In this document: positions 51,852 through 64,000 of the stretch, in pieces
How the letters are laid out: every line of letters starts with the position of its first letter
Position numbering within the stretch: position 1 is the stretch's first letter
Assembly (NCBI GenBank): GCA_027886175.1
Contig: JAJNNQ010000026.1
Coordinates: forward strand, 18,568,001 to 18,632,000
Length of the DNA: 64,000 nt
Direction: 5' to 3'
DNA from: Phylloscopus collybita
Lineage: Eukaryota > Chordata > Aves > Passeriformes > Phylloscopidae
The notes under the pieces: model-generated
Database searches by the model: none
Told to the model about the DNA's origin: nothing
What the model saw: the letters and a program-made list of their open reading frames with translations, nothing else
Program-made: the position numbers and the translations under genes

Positions 51852-52560
51852 ACAGAATCAAAGTTGGGTTGAGACTATGAACATCATCTGGTCCAACCCC
51901 TCTGCTCAAGCAGAGACACAGAGTCAGCTGCTCAGGGCCATGTCCAGATGGCTTTTGAGCTTCTCCAAGAATGGGGACTCTACCACCTCTCTGGTCAACC
52001 TGTACAGATGCTTGGTTACCCTCAGGGTGAAAAAGAGTTTTGGGATGTTCAGAGGGAACATCTGGGTGCTCAGTTTGTGGCTGTTGCCTATGGTTCTGTC
52101 ACTGGGCACCACTGAAAAGAGCCTGTCTCCGTCCTCTTTGCACCCTCTCTTTTGATGTTTGTATACACTGATAAGATCCCTCTGAGTCTTCCCTTCTCTA
52201 GGTTGAACAGTCCCTAGCTCTCAGTATTTCCTCACAGGAGAGATGTTCCAGTCCCTTAATCATCATACTGGGCCCTACACGTGACCCATTCCAGTAGGAC
52301 TTCACCTCCCTTGTACTGAGGAGCCAGAACTGGATGCACAGTTCATCAGGCATGGCCTCAGCAGTGCTGAGTAGCGGGGAAGAATCATCTCCCTCGACAG
52401 GCGACTGCTGCCCAGGATGCCACTTGACTGCTTTGTGACCAAGACAGGTTGCTGACTCCAGCAAGACCCCAGGTACATTTCTGCAAAGCCCTCACCATGT
52501 ACTAGTAGGTGGTTCCACCTTTCAGCATCAGGTTTTCCCGGTGTATTTTGTGGGATGCCT
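51852..52560 (-). mobile_element. CR1 LINE 3' fragment (about 0.7 kb)
   Basis: CACAGAATCAAAGTTGGG at 51852 is the degraded CR1 3' end. Reading on the minus strand, the reverse transcriptase tail is recognisable (FFTLRVTKHLYRL, then VVESPFLEKLKSHLD). Further 5' come the CR1 segments GGAACATCTCTCCTGTGAGG and GAGCCAGAACTGGATGC (the latter given on the plus strand). It is broken by stops and frameshifts. Confidence 0.85.
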
Positions 52561-55002
52561 GGCCTTCCAACTCATGGCTCTAACTCAGCTGGAGAGAAAG
52601 CTGCCTAAAAGTTGAATTTGGCAACAGCTTTAATAGCTTGGTACCAGTAAGATTTTACTCTCAGATTTGAATGTGTTACTTGATCATAAATGCAGTTTAA
52701 CTATACAGCTGGAGCCTTAAAAAATTGCAATGCATATTTACTCTTATAGCTGGCAAAACCAAAATTAGCGCTAAATTAAGGTATTGCTCCTGTGAATTTT
52801 TAGTTATCTTTTTCCCCCCATACTTTTGGTAAACTTGCAAGTTCAAGTTCCTGTTATTTCCATACCCTAAACCAAAATGGTTAGTGCTGAGAACACCAAG
52901 ATGTTTGCAGAAAGTAGCTGTTTCTAGAAGCAAGAAAGAAGAAGCAACAACATAAATTTGACCTCATGAGAAATATTACCTAATTATCTCCTTGACAGAG
53001 CCTAAGATGAAATTCTTATATTATTAATTTATATTTTGACTACAAGCTTATTTTTAATTTGGGGGATAGGGCGGAGTGGGGAGAAGAAAAGAAAAGGCTA
53101 TTTTGGGGAATTTTTCTGCTCTATTACTTTTCTCGTTCATACTCCCGGGTCATTTATGCTTTTAGCAATGGATATTTTGCCCTCTAGTGGTTTCTTTTGG
53201 TTACAAAATATCCGGGGAAAATGTATGCACTCAAATTCATCCACTTATATTCTGGTGTGGACCTGCAAAGCAAAAACTTTTAAGATATGTTCGTTTTTCT
53301 TTTTTTCTATATCCATTAATACACCTTTATGAATCTACCTTTAATTACGCTGTCCTCAGAATAAATTTTATTCATATGGATTGTTAAGAGGAAGCTAAAG
53401 GCTTCTGCATTTTAATTGAAAGTAGTGGCAAGGAAATTAACTGGCAAAGATTTTGATTTTACTTCAAAGCAGTGACACTATTGACATTATGGATGACATA
53501 ATTTGTTGCTTTATATAACAAAACAAGGGAATAAAAGCTGTGAAATAACCAAAGCTGTAATATATTTCCTAGAGCAGCATACATATGCTCCAAAGTTTTT
53601 CTTTAATTCTATACCAATGGTCCAACTATGCTTATTTGGGACATGACTTGTGGATAGACAGAATGTATTTAGCTTTATTCTAGGGCCTTAGTCACTGCTT
53701 TGATGCTCTGGGAATATGAAAATCAAGCAGTACCATTTACATTGTAATACTTCTGACGCCAGCAGACTGGTTTTCTGTTGCAGTGTTTGAATGCATTTTT
53801 GTTATGTGAAGTTTTTTCTGCAGTGAATGGCATGTTGGCACCCTCAATTTATTTGAATCTGTATCAAGGAGAAATAGTACTGCATAAAATATGTAATATT
53901 CTTATGAAAGATAGGAAAAATCCTAATTAACATACTTGATGCAGCACCAATTGAGATTAGATATGCATGCTACTCAGGGTTGTTCTCTTCAAGGCAACTT
54001 AAAAATAAATATTTAGGGGTTATTTCAGAATACTAACTTCAATACAAAGTTTAATTGCATCTATGATTTCAAGTGCTTCCTAATTGGAATAAGAAAGGTT
54101 AATAGAGTGATCATCTTCATTTCTTGGCATCATGGTCCCCAAAATATTCAGTTTAACTAGTCCCTGGAAAGAACAACTGATGGACTGATGATACCCAATG
54201 GTTTTAGAATGATTGGATTACAATAAACTTGAGTTACATGAGGCTATAAAGCAACAACAGTAACAAAACTGGAATCACACTCTTCCTTGCATCATAATCC
54301 AAAAAAAATTTCCACAGATGAAAATAACCTGAAGAAAAAGTGTATTTCATTTGTGCTTTAATAGTTTTTCATGCTATTCCTTTCATGGCTCTATTTTTAT
54401 TTGCAAAATATTTGTTTATAAATATCTACTTTTTAAGTCCTTTCCCTCCGCTATAAAATTTGTAAGACTGTATCATCCAAAACACTCCTACTTTATGAAA
54501 TAAGAGTATTTTTTAATATAAATTATTTTAATTAAATTTATATTTTAATATAAATTACCAATTTTATGAGAATAATGAGTTTTTTAGAGAAAAGTGATAG
54601 GTCTTTCCATGAACAGTGTAATTTTGAGTACTGCTTTACAAAGATGGGACAAAATGTCACCAAGTACAGAAAATTTTTCTCAAGACTTTTAGGTGCTTCA
54701 GCCCTGAAGATTGAAGTCTATGGGTCTTTTAAAGTGGCATAAACAGCTATGTCATTGTGAGAAAGTTGAATTAAGAACTTTTATGGTTCAGGGGTAATCT
54801 GCTTAGGAAGCTGAGAGAAATGTATTAAGATCAGAGAAAATATCTGTATATCTTACTTTAAAAGCAAAATTTTTGTTACTAAAACATTCTGAAATGGAGA
54901 AGAATTTTAAAATAAGGACCAGGAGAAGAATGGGGATGGAAGGGATGTGTGTCCGGATCAAAGAGAAAATAATGTAGTATTCTCCTAATTCGTTGTAATT
55001 TT
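52561..55002. other. Intergenic, no gene recognised
   Basis: AT-rich DNA. A nearly pure A/T patch with repeated AATATAAATTA units lies at about 54510-54560. Nothing else was recognised. Confidence 0.5.
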
Positions 55003-55280
55003 TCATAGAATCATAGAAAAGAGTTGGAAAAGACCCATCAAGATTAGTGAGTCCAACTCCTGGAGGCCCTGTAGACACCCCAAGAGTCACACCATGTGCC
55101 TGAGCACGTTGTCCAAACTTCCTGAACTCTGTCAGGCTTGGTGCCTTCTCTGGGGAACCTGGCCCAGTGCTCAGACACGCTCTGTGTGAAAAACCTCCTC
55201 CTGATGGCCAGTCAAAATCTGCCCCAGCTCAGCTTCATTGCTGCTTCCTCAAGTCCCATCACTGGTCAAGAGAGTGAGGA
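55003..55280 (-). mobile_element. CR1 LINE 3' fragment with intact terminal repeat
   Basis: The plus strand shows CATAGAATCATAGAA at 55004-55018, two units of the CR1 3' terminal repeat in reverse complement. It is followed by GTTGGAAAAGACCC and GTCCAACTCCTGG. Preserved terminal units suggest it is younger than the neighbouring CR1 pieces. It is truncated after about 270 bases. Confidence 0.9.
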
Positions 55281-57554
55281 AGTCAGTAGGGATATTTTGT
55301 ATTTTTGTAGGGATATGTCTGTAGCTGGTTCTGTGGTTACCTGCTGATGTTTTCTTTTCTTGTTTTGTTAAGTTGGGTGGTGAGGGAGAGCAAGGGGCTG
55401 CAATCTGTATGCATTCAAAGCCACCTCTTTTCCCATGGACCTTAAGTACCATTGATGGTGATGTTTCAGATCATCTATGGTGAACATTTCTTGCAGTCGA
55501 GTGGACTCTGCAGTTCAAAACCATCGTGTCTGGTGTGACCAAGGCCTCTGCCTAGAGCTGCAAGCAGACTTGGCCACTCTAATGTAACCATTATTGCCCA
55601 GAACTACACATTTGTCATCCTATTGAGGGCTTCTGCCCCTGTGACTGAAATGAATGACACCCTTCTGTGCCCAGCAGCTCAGACTACTGATTTGTAGATT
55701 CCTTCTTAAGAATTACCACCAAAAACATGTGCTAATAGGAGAGGTTGTTTAATCATAGCAGCTGTGAGATAAATAGTACCCTTACAACTTCAGCAGCTCT
55801 GCCCAAGAGCAGGAGATGTTTTGAGGCCTCTAGCACTTCAGTACCACTGTCTGGTCTCCCTGCAATCAGGACTTCAAGTGTCCAAACTTGGACCTGGAGA
55901 AGATCCAATGAACCAGAGATAAGAGCATGTGCCAGGTCCCTGTGGATGCTGCACTGAAGTCAAGGTTAGTATAAAAGAGGTTTGTTTTGGACAGGTTGCC
56001 ATCATTCTTATGTGAATAGAAGCAATTTTTCTGAACATTTTGTGAAGTGAACTATGGCAAGGATTCTTGTTTTGATTTTGCTCTTCCACTATAATTACTA
56101 CCCTTATTCCTAATTCTTACTTGTAATTTTAAATATTATATTTTTTTGCATTCTTTGGGAATATTTTAACAGCATAAAATACTGTCATTTTTCTTCCTTT
56201 ACATATAGTACAAAAATAAACACTGAATCAAAAATAAAAATTGTGTGTCAGTTTTATTCTTCATGAGAGCACTGTAGATCTTATGAATTGTTGTCTTCTG
56301 CTCAGCTTTAATATGCTCAGCAGTTGGTGATTATTAAGTAGATTAATCAGATGATGGTAATGTTCAAAAATCCTATTGCAAATAGTATAAATCACATATA
56401 GAATATTGAAAATTTTATACTTATGGCCATTTAAGCTGCAGTTAAAAATAATCAAATTATCCTAAGCAAAGCCGGTTTAGTAAATAGAAAAACACATCAA
56501 GCTTGATTTTATTTTATTTTTCCTTCTTTAATAAATTATGCTAGCACATTAAAATATTCCCTCGGGGAACAAGTAGTGTAGGTTATTAAAGAATAAAATT
56601 ATATTTCTAAGTTTTATCTCCATGGTATATGAATATCTAGATGGAAGATAAACAGCTTTTGAAAAATTGCCTGAAAACAGCAATCCATCATGTTTAGGTA
56701 GAATTTTCTTCCAGTTTGCTGTGCTAGCACTTTTGCTATAGTGTCAGTGGTTTTAGGAAAAATGGGGTTGTCTAGAGATATTCTTTCATCATGGAAGAAA
56801 TTTCAGCCAATCTAAGTGCTTTTAGAATAAGAGTGGAGTGCAGTTAATTCTGAAGAAAATCTTTTCTCTTCATTGCACCTACAGCCATTATGTGGTGCTC
56901 TGTAGTTGCAGTTCAGATATCTTTCCCACTTCTACCTAAAGCTGAATGCAAAAATAGGGCCTTCAAAAGTTTAAATTCATTAAATTAGTCAAATTAGATT
57001 TTCTTTCCTGTTTTTGAGTCTTTAGTCCCCTCAGAACTATACAATGCTTTTGTATTTGTGTGCTGCACTCATCATCTTCTCCCTCTTCTGAGGTTTAATG
57101 GCTGCCCAAGATATCAAGACACCATAGTTCTTTAATTGGCCTCAGATTCAATAAAGATTACTGGAAATGATGCTCAAGAAAGCTTCGTGCACATTGCCTG
57201 ATCTCCAGAGAGAACTTGAGTCCTAGCTCCTCACAGTGTGCTGTGCTTTTGAAGAAGGGAAATGCCAATCAGTATTTCTGACTTCCTACCCCACTGTGGA
57301 GGTTAGGTACCTAAGTCAGGCCTGCACGTCTCCTATCCAAGCCACAGCCCCAAAGCTGGGGCCTTGGGAAATAGTGGCCTGGTTTGGGTTGCTGCCCTCA
57401 TTAATTATTAGAGGATAATTAAAAGATTTTCCCAGAGAGCTGGAAATCTCATAGAATGTGCTTCTCAGCTACAAAGGATTCAGACCTTGCTGCACATCAT
57501 ATTAAGCATTAACTTTAAAATATATTTGAAGGATTTGAGATGAAACATCATACA
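55281..57554. other. Intergenic, unidentified
   Basis: The segment at about 55370-55960 is richer in GC and in short open frames than its surroundings, but I could not assign it to a gene or repeat family. The rest is AT-rich and featureless. Confidence 0.45.
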
Positions 57555-57800
57555 ACAGAGTGTGAGGTGATGCACTTTAGCATTAATAACAACATTTCTG
57601 CAGTAAGCCCCTCAAAGGAAGAGAGGTAACAAATAAGAGTGTAAAGAGTAGATCAAATTCACAGATTTGATCCTGAGGGCATGCAGTGATTCAACTGTGA
57701 AAATAACCAACAAAAATCTAGGTGGTATCAGGATAGGTATTTAGAGTAAAGAAGGAAAAAGTTACTATAATGATATGTTATTGTCTAGTCAGTTATGTTC
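57555..57800 (+). mobile_element. Ancient CR1/LINE fragment (internal RT region)
   Basis: GTGAGGTGATGCACTTTAG, and later ACCAACAAAAATCTAGG with GGTATTTAGAGTAAAGAAGG, resemble the plus-sense segment of old amniote CR1 elements encoding the region between the reverse transcriptase core and the C-terminal tail. The match is from memory and has many changes, so it would be an old insertion. It is a different part of the element from the other CR1 copies here. Confidence 0.5.
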
Positions 57801-58615
57801 AAGAAAAATAAATTGAATATCTGAGTTCAAGACAGGATTGACAAATCTCACATTAGACTAGACAACATATAAGAGCAGAGCAGAAATTATTTTCCTTCTG
57901 CTTTTTTAAGAAATGCATAGTTCAGGTAGGATTCTTTTGTTGCTTACAAATGTCTTAGAACAGTATGACAAAAAGATAGAGAATTTGTTGAATTAAGGAC
58001 ACTATTTTCATGGAAACAGACATGTACATATTCTATTTGAATCAAACTTGAATCTGTGGTTCCTTGAAAGCAGGAGATTTGCAGTTAACTCAGGTTATAG
58101 AAGAGGTTGTATACTTTATGATCTGTCAAGCTCTGGTATCAACCTGTCACTAGTCATCCACAGGGGGAAAATAAGTGAAGCTTCTAAATTGTAACAACAC
58201 ACATTTTCTTATGAGTCTTACTGAGAAAGTGATCTACAAGAATTAGCCACATCATGCTCTCTACTGTGTTTCCAAAAAGTTCTGCAGCTCAGTAACATGC
58301 TGTGAATCTTATTCTTGCTCATCGCATTACGGTCTGAGAAAAGAAATGTCAAGTTAGGTGCTACCAGCTCTTCCAGATCACTAAGGAGGTTTCTGGGACT
58401 GTATATTAAGGGATGTCAACTCAGCAGGTTCAAGCCCAGGTTTTTTCTGATGCCCTTCTACTGGAGGCCAACCCAGGAGCTTGGACTTCTACTGTTTGGT
58501 CACAAGGAGTCCGAGGCTGAACTGTTTAAGACCAAACTGTAGGAAAGATAAGTGCATATCCCAGAGATATGAGCATGATGATAAAACTTCTTTATATGAG
58601 TCATGGGTTTGGGAA
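57801..58615. other. Intergenic, no gene recognised
   Basis: AT-rich spacer between the old LINE fragment and the tandem repeat. The open frame at 58315-58542 is not recognisable. Confidence 0.45.
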
Positions 58616-59470
58616 TCTCCTATCTCTTGTTTTGCATGGCTTCCCTGATTCCAGGATTTAAATTGAAGTCATTTTTGGTAAGTCTTGGCCTTTTTTAGTG
58701 GCCCTCAGTTCATCTCAGTCTCTTTGGTGGGAATCACTCAATTTCCAAATTTTCTCGGTTTTTTTTCATGTGCGCTCTTTTGGGTCATATCTCCTTTCCA
58801 GAGGGGTTGTTAGACTTTGTTCTCTGATTTCAAGATTTCATTCCCTTTCCTGAAAGGAAGACTTTCCTTTCAGGAAAGGGAATGAAATCTTGTGGTTTTA
58901 ATGAGCATTAATTGGGCAAGCTTCCGTCCATTTCCCTGCACTTCTGGCCACCCCATTCACTTTTATGGTTTTCGCTTGCTTTTGTCATTTTTCCATGCGT
59001 TTTTTTCCCATTTAATTTCTTAGACATCTTCTCCTATCTCTTGTTTTGCATGGCTTCCCTGACTCCAGGATTTAAATTGGAGTCATTTTTGGTAAGTCTT
59101 GGCCTTTTTCAGTGGCCCTCAGTTCATCTCAGTCTGTTTGGTGGGAATCACTCAATTTCCAAATTTTCTCATTTTTTTTTCGCTTGCACTGTTTTGGGTC
59201 ATATCTCCTTTCTAGAGGGGTTGTTAGACTTTGTTCTCTGATTTCAAGATTTCGTTCCCTTTCCTGAAAGGAAGAGGAATGAAATCTTACGATTTTAATG
59301 AGCATTAATTGGGCAAGCTTCCGTCCATTTCCCTGCACTTCTGGCCACCCCATTCCCCTTTATGCTTTTTGCTTGCTTTTGTCATCTTTCCATGGGTTTT
59401 TTTCCCATTTCATTTCTTAGACATCTTCTCCTATCTCTTGTTTTGCATGGCTTCCCTGATTCCAGGATTT
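58616..59470. repeat. Tandem duplication, ~400-bp unit, 2.1 copies
   Basis: Copies begin with TCTCCTATCTCTTGTTTTGC at 58616, 59030 and 59427. The periods are therefore 414 and 397 bp, and the third copy is cut after CCAGGATTTA near 59470. Copies one and two are very similar by eye (shared TGGCCCTCAGTTCATCTCAG and TTGGGCAAGCTTCCGTCCAT). Most of the length difference comes from a shortened palindrome in copy two. The unit is not a recognised transposon. Confidence 0.95.
58831..58892. repeat. Long palindrome inside tandem-repeat copy 1
   Basis: Arms of 27 bases (58831-58857 and 58866-58892) are perfect reverse complements: the left arm begins CAAGATTTCATTCCC and the right arm ends GGGAATGAAATCTTG. 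They are separated by eight bases. Copy two has a shorter, imperfect version at 59245-59288, as if part of the right arm were deleted. Confidence 0.95.
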
Positions 59471-61544
59471 AATTTTACTAGAGAGTAAAATGCTAAGCTT
59501 TTCACGGGCACCTATGGAAAGAATCACTAGAGATATTTCTCCCCCCACCTGCCTTCTTTGATAATACAGTAGATAAATAGATCACAAGTATGTAATAGGC
59601 ATCATTCCTGGGACTGAAATATGATCATCCACATTATTAAACGCTTGAGTGTTTCTTGCATTCTTTTAGCCTGTCTCAGTACCTTCCCAAAGCTTACTGA
59701 GACAAAGCCAACAACTGGCTCTGTGACAGCCCTAGTTTTGAGTGGCAGGATAGTTAGATAAATCCATCCCATGCCATTTAGCATTCATACCCAGGACCCA
59801 TACTAGCCAAATTTAATTAACTAGAGTGAACCTTAGAGATTTTCTAGTAGCACCTGACACTCAAGATTAGTTAAAAAAGAGTCATTTAGCTTTCAGTTCT
59901 CTGAAAACAATAATTTGCTGTCATGTTAGTTGCTTTTAGCTGTCTGAGCCATGGTGCTGGTAGATATACACCAGCAGAAGGTCTGCAATTATCTGGATCA
60001 GTGTGAACTTGGGCAAGATATGCTCGGACAACTTTCAGGATGGTGTTTTGTTTAGATAATTTAATCTCACCCTTATCACCTCTGTTCCCAGTCACACCTA
60101 GGATGTAACAGTGTGAAGTTTAATATTGCTGATCAGGTCAGGGATAGGACACTTTGGTAATGTCCGGGTAAATCAGAGTGGTCCAGCCAATGGTCCATGC
60201 CAGACCCAGGGTTCCAGGACTGTTGTATTGGTTTAGGGTAAATTAGGGGAAGAACCTCTGAGAGGAAGTCCCCTAAAAAAAACCAGGCACCGTCAACCCA
60301 GGACAACTGTATATATAATTTCTATAACATCTGGGCAAGCTGAAGTGTTTGTCTACATGAGATGTCACAAACAGCATTACTACATGTTGTGTTCATGCTC
60401 ATATGTGATATAAAACAGAAAAGTGTTTTGGTTGCTCTAGGACAGGGGTTGGGAAATGTGGATTTATCTGAGAGAGACAGTACTTTCTTGTTCACCATCC
60501 TCACACTGATTTAATCAGTGCCTCTTCCACTATCCCCAGAAACCCTGTAAGATATCATACCAATGAGAATGCTCAAGGTTAAACATTGTAAATTAAGTTT
60601 AAACTTGTTTTTACAGCTATATAAGTTTTAATTTACATAAATCCTGTTGCTTCAAGATTTATGGTAGAATGGAAGAGACATATAGTAATTTTTACTTCTG
60701 TCCTTTTTCATGTTGTCATTGATGATGCAATTTTTAATCTGTATTTTTCTAAGCAGTACAGTGTGCATTGGCTATTAGCAGCGACACCAGCTGGTGTGCC
60801 AGGGTGAAAAATATGTTTTCCTTTTTTGGCTTTGTCTGAGTAAGGCTATATAAGCAATTGTATTCTTGAAGCAGATTTCATAACAGCTGCTTCCAACTCT
60901 AATTCTTTCCTTTTCCATCTGTCTTCTCCTAATTCTGCTATTAGAATGGCTAACAGAACCACAAGGGTGCTCTGAGTTTCTGAAAAAAAATGGGCAATCT
61001 CTAGCAGCATCTGAACTAAGAAAGCCCCAAGTTGCATTTGAATTTAACTCTACTTTCCTTCTTTAATAAAGACCTGGGGGAAATGAGATCTGCACAGATG
61101 CTTTGTGTGAAAAACATAGACTTAAAAGAAGTCTAAAATTGGATTAAAAAGCAAAACAAAAGTTTATTTTTAACGCTGTTAAATGAAATTAACACCACCA
61201 GGAACCTGACTGACTAATCTAAAAAAAAAAAATCCTTCTACTAAAATCTGTCTTAAACAGCTCTGTTTCAATTTTAAAAAACGTAAAAAAAAATATTATG
61301 CATATTTTAACTCAGGTCACCACACCATCTCTACTGTTGCACTTCTTAGTGCTACAATAAAGAAAAAGCGCAATATCTTCAGAAAATGCTCAACATACCC
61401 TACAGACGTTTTAAAAATGGAGGTTCTCATAAATTAACTTTTCATGTAATGTGCTGTGTAACCTACAGATTTACATTTTCTCCATCACTTAGAACCTATT
61501 TTCAGTTTTTAATAGCGTAATATTTCTTGGTGATTTCATAGTGA
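59471..61544. other. Intergenic, no gene recognised
   Basis: AT-rich DNA. A short GC-richer patch at about 60130-60305 includes a possible LTR-like fragment bounded by direct CCAGGAC repeats (see findings). Nothing else was recognised. Confidence 0.45.
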
Positions 61545-62472
61545 TCAATGTTTTTTACTGAGGCTGGCAGTCTGTCACAAGTGAGATGTGCCCCCCAGGA
61601 TTGATACTTAGCTCCACACTGTTCAGCACCCTCATAAATAATCTGGGTGATGGGAATGAAACACAGCAAGACTGCTGACAACACTTAAATGTGCACTGGG
61701 GTCGACAAGCCAGAAGGTAGAGCCATCTTAAAGAGAGACCTGGACTAGAATGGTAGCAATAATGGTACAAAGTTTAACAAAGTAAAGTACAGTCATGCAC
61801 CTGGGACTCAGTACAGCCAGGGATCTGCGTGGCTGCAGAGGAGTCTTGCTGAAGGCGACCTGGAAGACAAATGTGACAAATATTGGATCCTGGGCTGTAT
61901 CCACAGGGGCATTCCTGGCAGAAATAGAGACAAGAGCATCCCGCTGTAGTCAGCACTTGTCAGGCAGCACCTGGATTGCTGTGCCTGGTTATGGTCCCCA
62001 CAACTGAAGAAAGACACGGACTGGAGAGGGTCCAAAGGAGACCCATGAAGATGAGCAGAGGGTTGGAGAATCTGCCCTATGAGACAAGAGTGATGAAATA
62101 AGAGGTTTTTCCCCTGGAGAAGAGAAGGCCTAGAAGGGGACCTCATTCATGGCATTTCAGTCCTTAAAGGGAAGCTGCAGAGAGGACAGAGGCTCCCTTT
62201 TCACAAGGAGCCGCCTGGAGAGCATACAGTGGAATAGACGCAACTTGTACTGGAAGAGATTTTATCGTGATATAAGGAAGGAATTTTTTACAGCAGAAGC
62301 AGTCATTCAATGGAACAACCTCCCTAGGGATGTGATAGAGACTTCAGTACTGGAGGTTTTCAAGGCACAATTGGACAGGGTGCTAGATAATCTCATTTAG
62401 GTTCCCTTTCCCCCCAAAGGTGGATCAAATGATCTTTTGAGGTCTCAGCTGGAGGTGTTCTATAGTTCTGTC
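61545..62472 (+). mobile_element. CR1 LINE 3' portion (about 0.9 kb), the longest copy here
   Basis: The element starts within the reverse transcriptase domain (CCCCCAGGATTGATACTTAG, then CTCATAAATAATCTGGGTGATGGG, matching the CR1 LFxxFINNLGDG-type stretch). It runs through GGAGAGGGTCCAAAGGAG to a readable C-terminal frame at 62149-62400 with FFTAEAVIQWNNLPRDVIE and VFKAQLDR. It ends near 62472 with TTCTATAGTTCTGTCA, a CR1-type terminus. Stops and frameshifts upstream show it is inactive. Confidence 0.92.
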
Positions 62473-64000
62473 ACATCTATCAAATGGAAGGGCAAGGAAG
62501 AAGTAGCTTTTTAGGAGACTAAAATCAGTGCTCACTAATAGTAAGCATTTAATAACTGTTTCTACTGAACTATCTGACTAATATCCAATATCACCTTTCT
62601 TCAGGGTAAGTAGCAAGGTACTGACAAAAGGCAACCATACACTAGCACTACTACTGACTTGCTCTATAAGTTAGTCTTACCAGCACAAGCAACTTTAATA
62701 TTTTTTTCACTGATACCTGAAAGGGAGTGAACATCTCTCAAAGGGAAGTACCTCATACATGCATATTTTGTTCTCTTTCTGCCTCCTGGCTGATTGCTAC
62801 TATTTTTGCTGATGAAAAAAAGTAGCAACAGGAAAAGTTTGCAATTTGAGTTTAACTTAAAAATAGCCCTTTTCTCAGCCTTGTAAAATATGAGATTGAC
62901 AGAGTGATCTGCTCAGATCTGTTGCTTATTTACAGTGCATGCTTCTTATCTATTTGAAGCAAAGTCACTGAGGTATGAGAACAGTGATCTCTCAACATCT
63001 TCAATTATTTTGTGTTAGGCTTGTCTCCTTTCTATGTTGGATGTTCAAGTTACCCAAGCTTCGTTCATCACAACCTTGTCTCTTGATAAAAATATCCCAT
63101 TGTACGCAGTTTTACAGCTCACTACAACCACAAATAATTTTTAAAAATTTTAATTATTTTTACAAATTCAGTCATAAATATATACATACTTTGCTGCAAA
63201 TATGATAACCAGGACCTTTATTTATGATACTATTTTGTGTTAATTCTCTTCCTGATATTAAGAACATTTGATGCTGTATAATATGAAATCTTAAACATTT
63301 GGCCCCATTCTTTTCTGCAAAAGATTGCCTCTTTTTTGTAAGTCCAACAGTATAATAATGGACATTATTTTTGGCTCAAAATTGGGAAGAAAATAATTTT
63401 TTTCATATGATGTTAAACACAAGGAATATAAATCACCTCGTAGTAGTGAGAATAAGGAAGATCAGTCATGATTCCTGATGGGAAAGGAAACAAGGGAGTT
63501 GCACTTCAGTCTATTCTCAATGGGATATTTAATATCAGTTTTCAATACTTCACAGACCTAAAATTCAGTGCATCATTTTAATTGTCTCCTGACATTGTTG
63601 GGAAAAACTGATTAATAAATTAGGTTGTACTTAATTTTCTCACCAAAAAAAAATCATTTTCATATATAAAGTGTTGTCATAAATTGCATTTGGGTATTTT
63701 TTTATGGAGTAGTGATTCTGTTGGTTTTTTGGTAAACTGACATTTGATTTAATCTTTTAGGGTGACATTCATTTTGTCTAATTTTATTAATCTAAAACTA
63801 GATAAATTGTCTAAAGAAACTGTCTGGGATTGCTGAACAGCCAGCTGATAAAGAGACATGTAGTCTCCAAAGCAGATTTATACCTGTACTTTAAGTTTGT
63901 TTAAACTGTAATTTGGGAAAAAAACCCATCATTTTTTATTATTAATGTAGTTGTTTATGTAGCACTGGAAAAGCCTAAATTAAAGCTATGATCTGATCAA
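62473..64000. other. Intergenic to window end
   Basis: AT-rich DNA with no recognised gene or repeat. Confidence 0.5.

Noticed and set aside
55370..55960. Possible processed pseudogene
   Set aside because: No parent protein recognised in any frame, no poly-A tail and no flanking duplication.
62149..62400. 83-codon frame with clear protein similarity
   Set aside because: It is the C-terminal end of a CR1 reverse transcriptase, part of a truncated LINE, not a host gene. The same holds for frames at 36190-36426, 51924-52112 and 10299-10526 (the last antisense).

Overview
The window is vertebrate nuclear DNA, almost certainly from a bird and probably a songbird. It is AT-rich and nearly gene-free, with one CpG island, CR1 LINE fragments in both orientations, and several solo LTRs that resemble avian ERVL and ERVK families. 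The songbird assignment rests on recalled similarity of the LTRs and is inference; the bird assignment (CR1 plus compact introns) is firmer.

Layout. Positions 1 to about 9,960 hold the 5' half of one gene on the minus strand. This is MANEA, the Golgi GH99 glycoprotein endo-alpha-1,2-mannosidase. A CpG-island promoter (about 9,640-10,100) carries a likely noncoding exon 1 with a donor at 9,868/9,867. Exon 2 (4,067-4,659) holds the start codon at 4,616 and the first 184 codons. Exon 3 (576-685) brings the protein to residue 220. The rest of the catalytic domain lies beyond position 1.

From about 10,100 to 64,000 no convincing protein-coding exon is visible. In the human genome the region 5' of MANEA is a large gene desert towards EPHA7, and this orientation fits the same arrangement (inference). 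The interval holds CR1 fragments (10,230; 36,148; 46,561; 51,852; 55,003; 57,555; 61,545) and solo LTRs at 12,683-14,024 (with a second LTR nested inside), 14,971-15,541, 21,034-21,363, 28,588-28,889 and 32,019-32,549. It also holds a U6 snRNA-like pseudogene at about 28,908, a roughly 400-bp tandem duplication with an internal palindrome at 58,616-59,470, and several long homopolymer and microsatellite tracts.

There is no operon, CRISPR array or new enzymatic system in view. The more interesting signals are the clean target-site duplications and nesting of the LTRs, the U6-like copy abutting an LTR, the palindrome-bearing tandem repeat, an overlapping uORF at the MANEA start codon, and an apparent A/T strand-asymmetry flip at the MANEA promoter.
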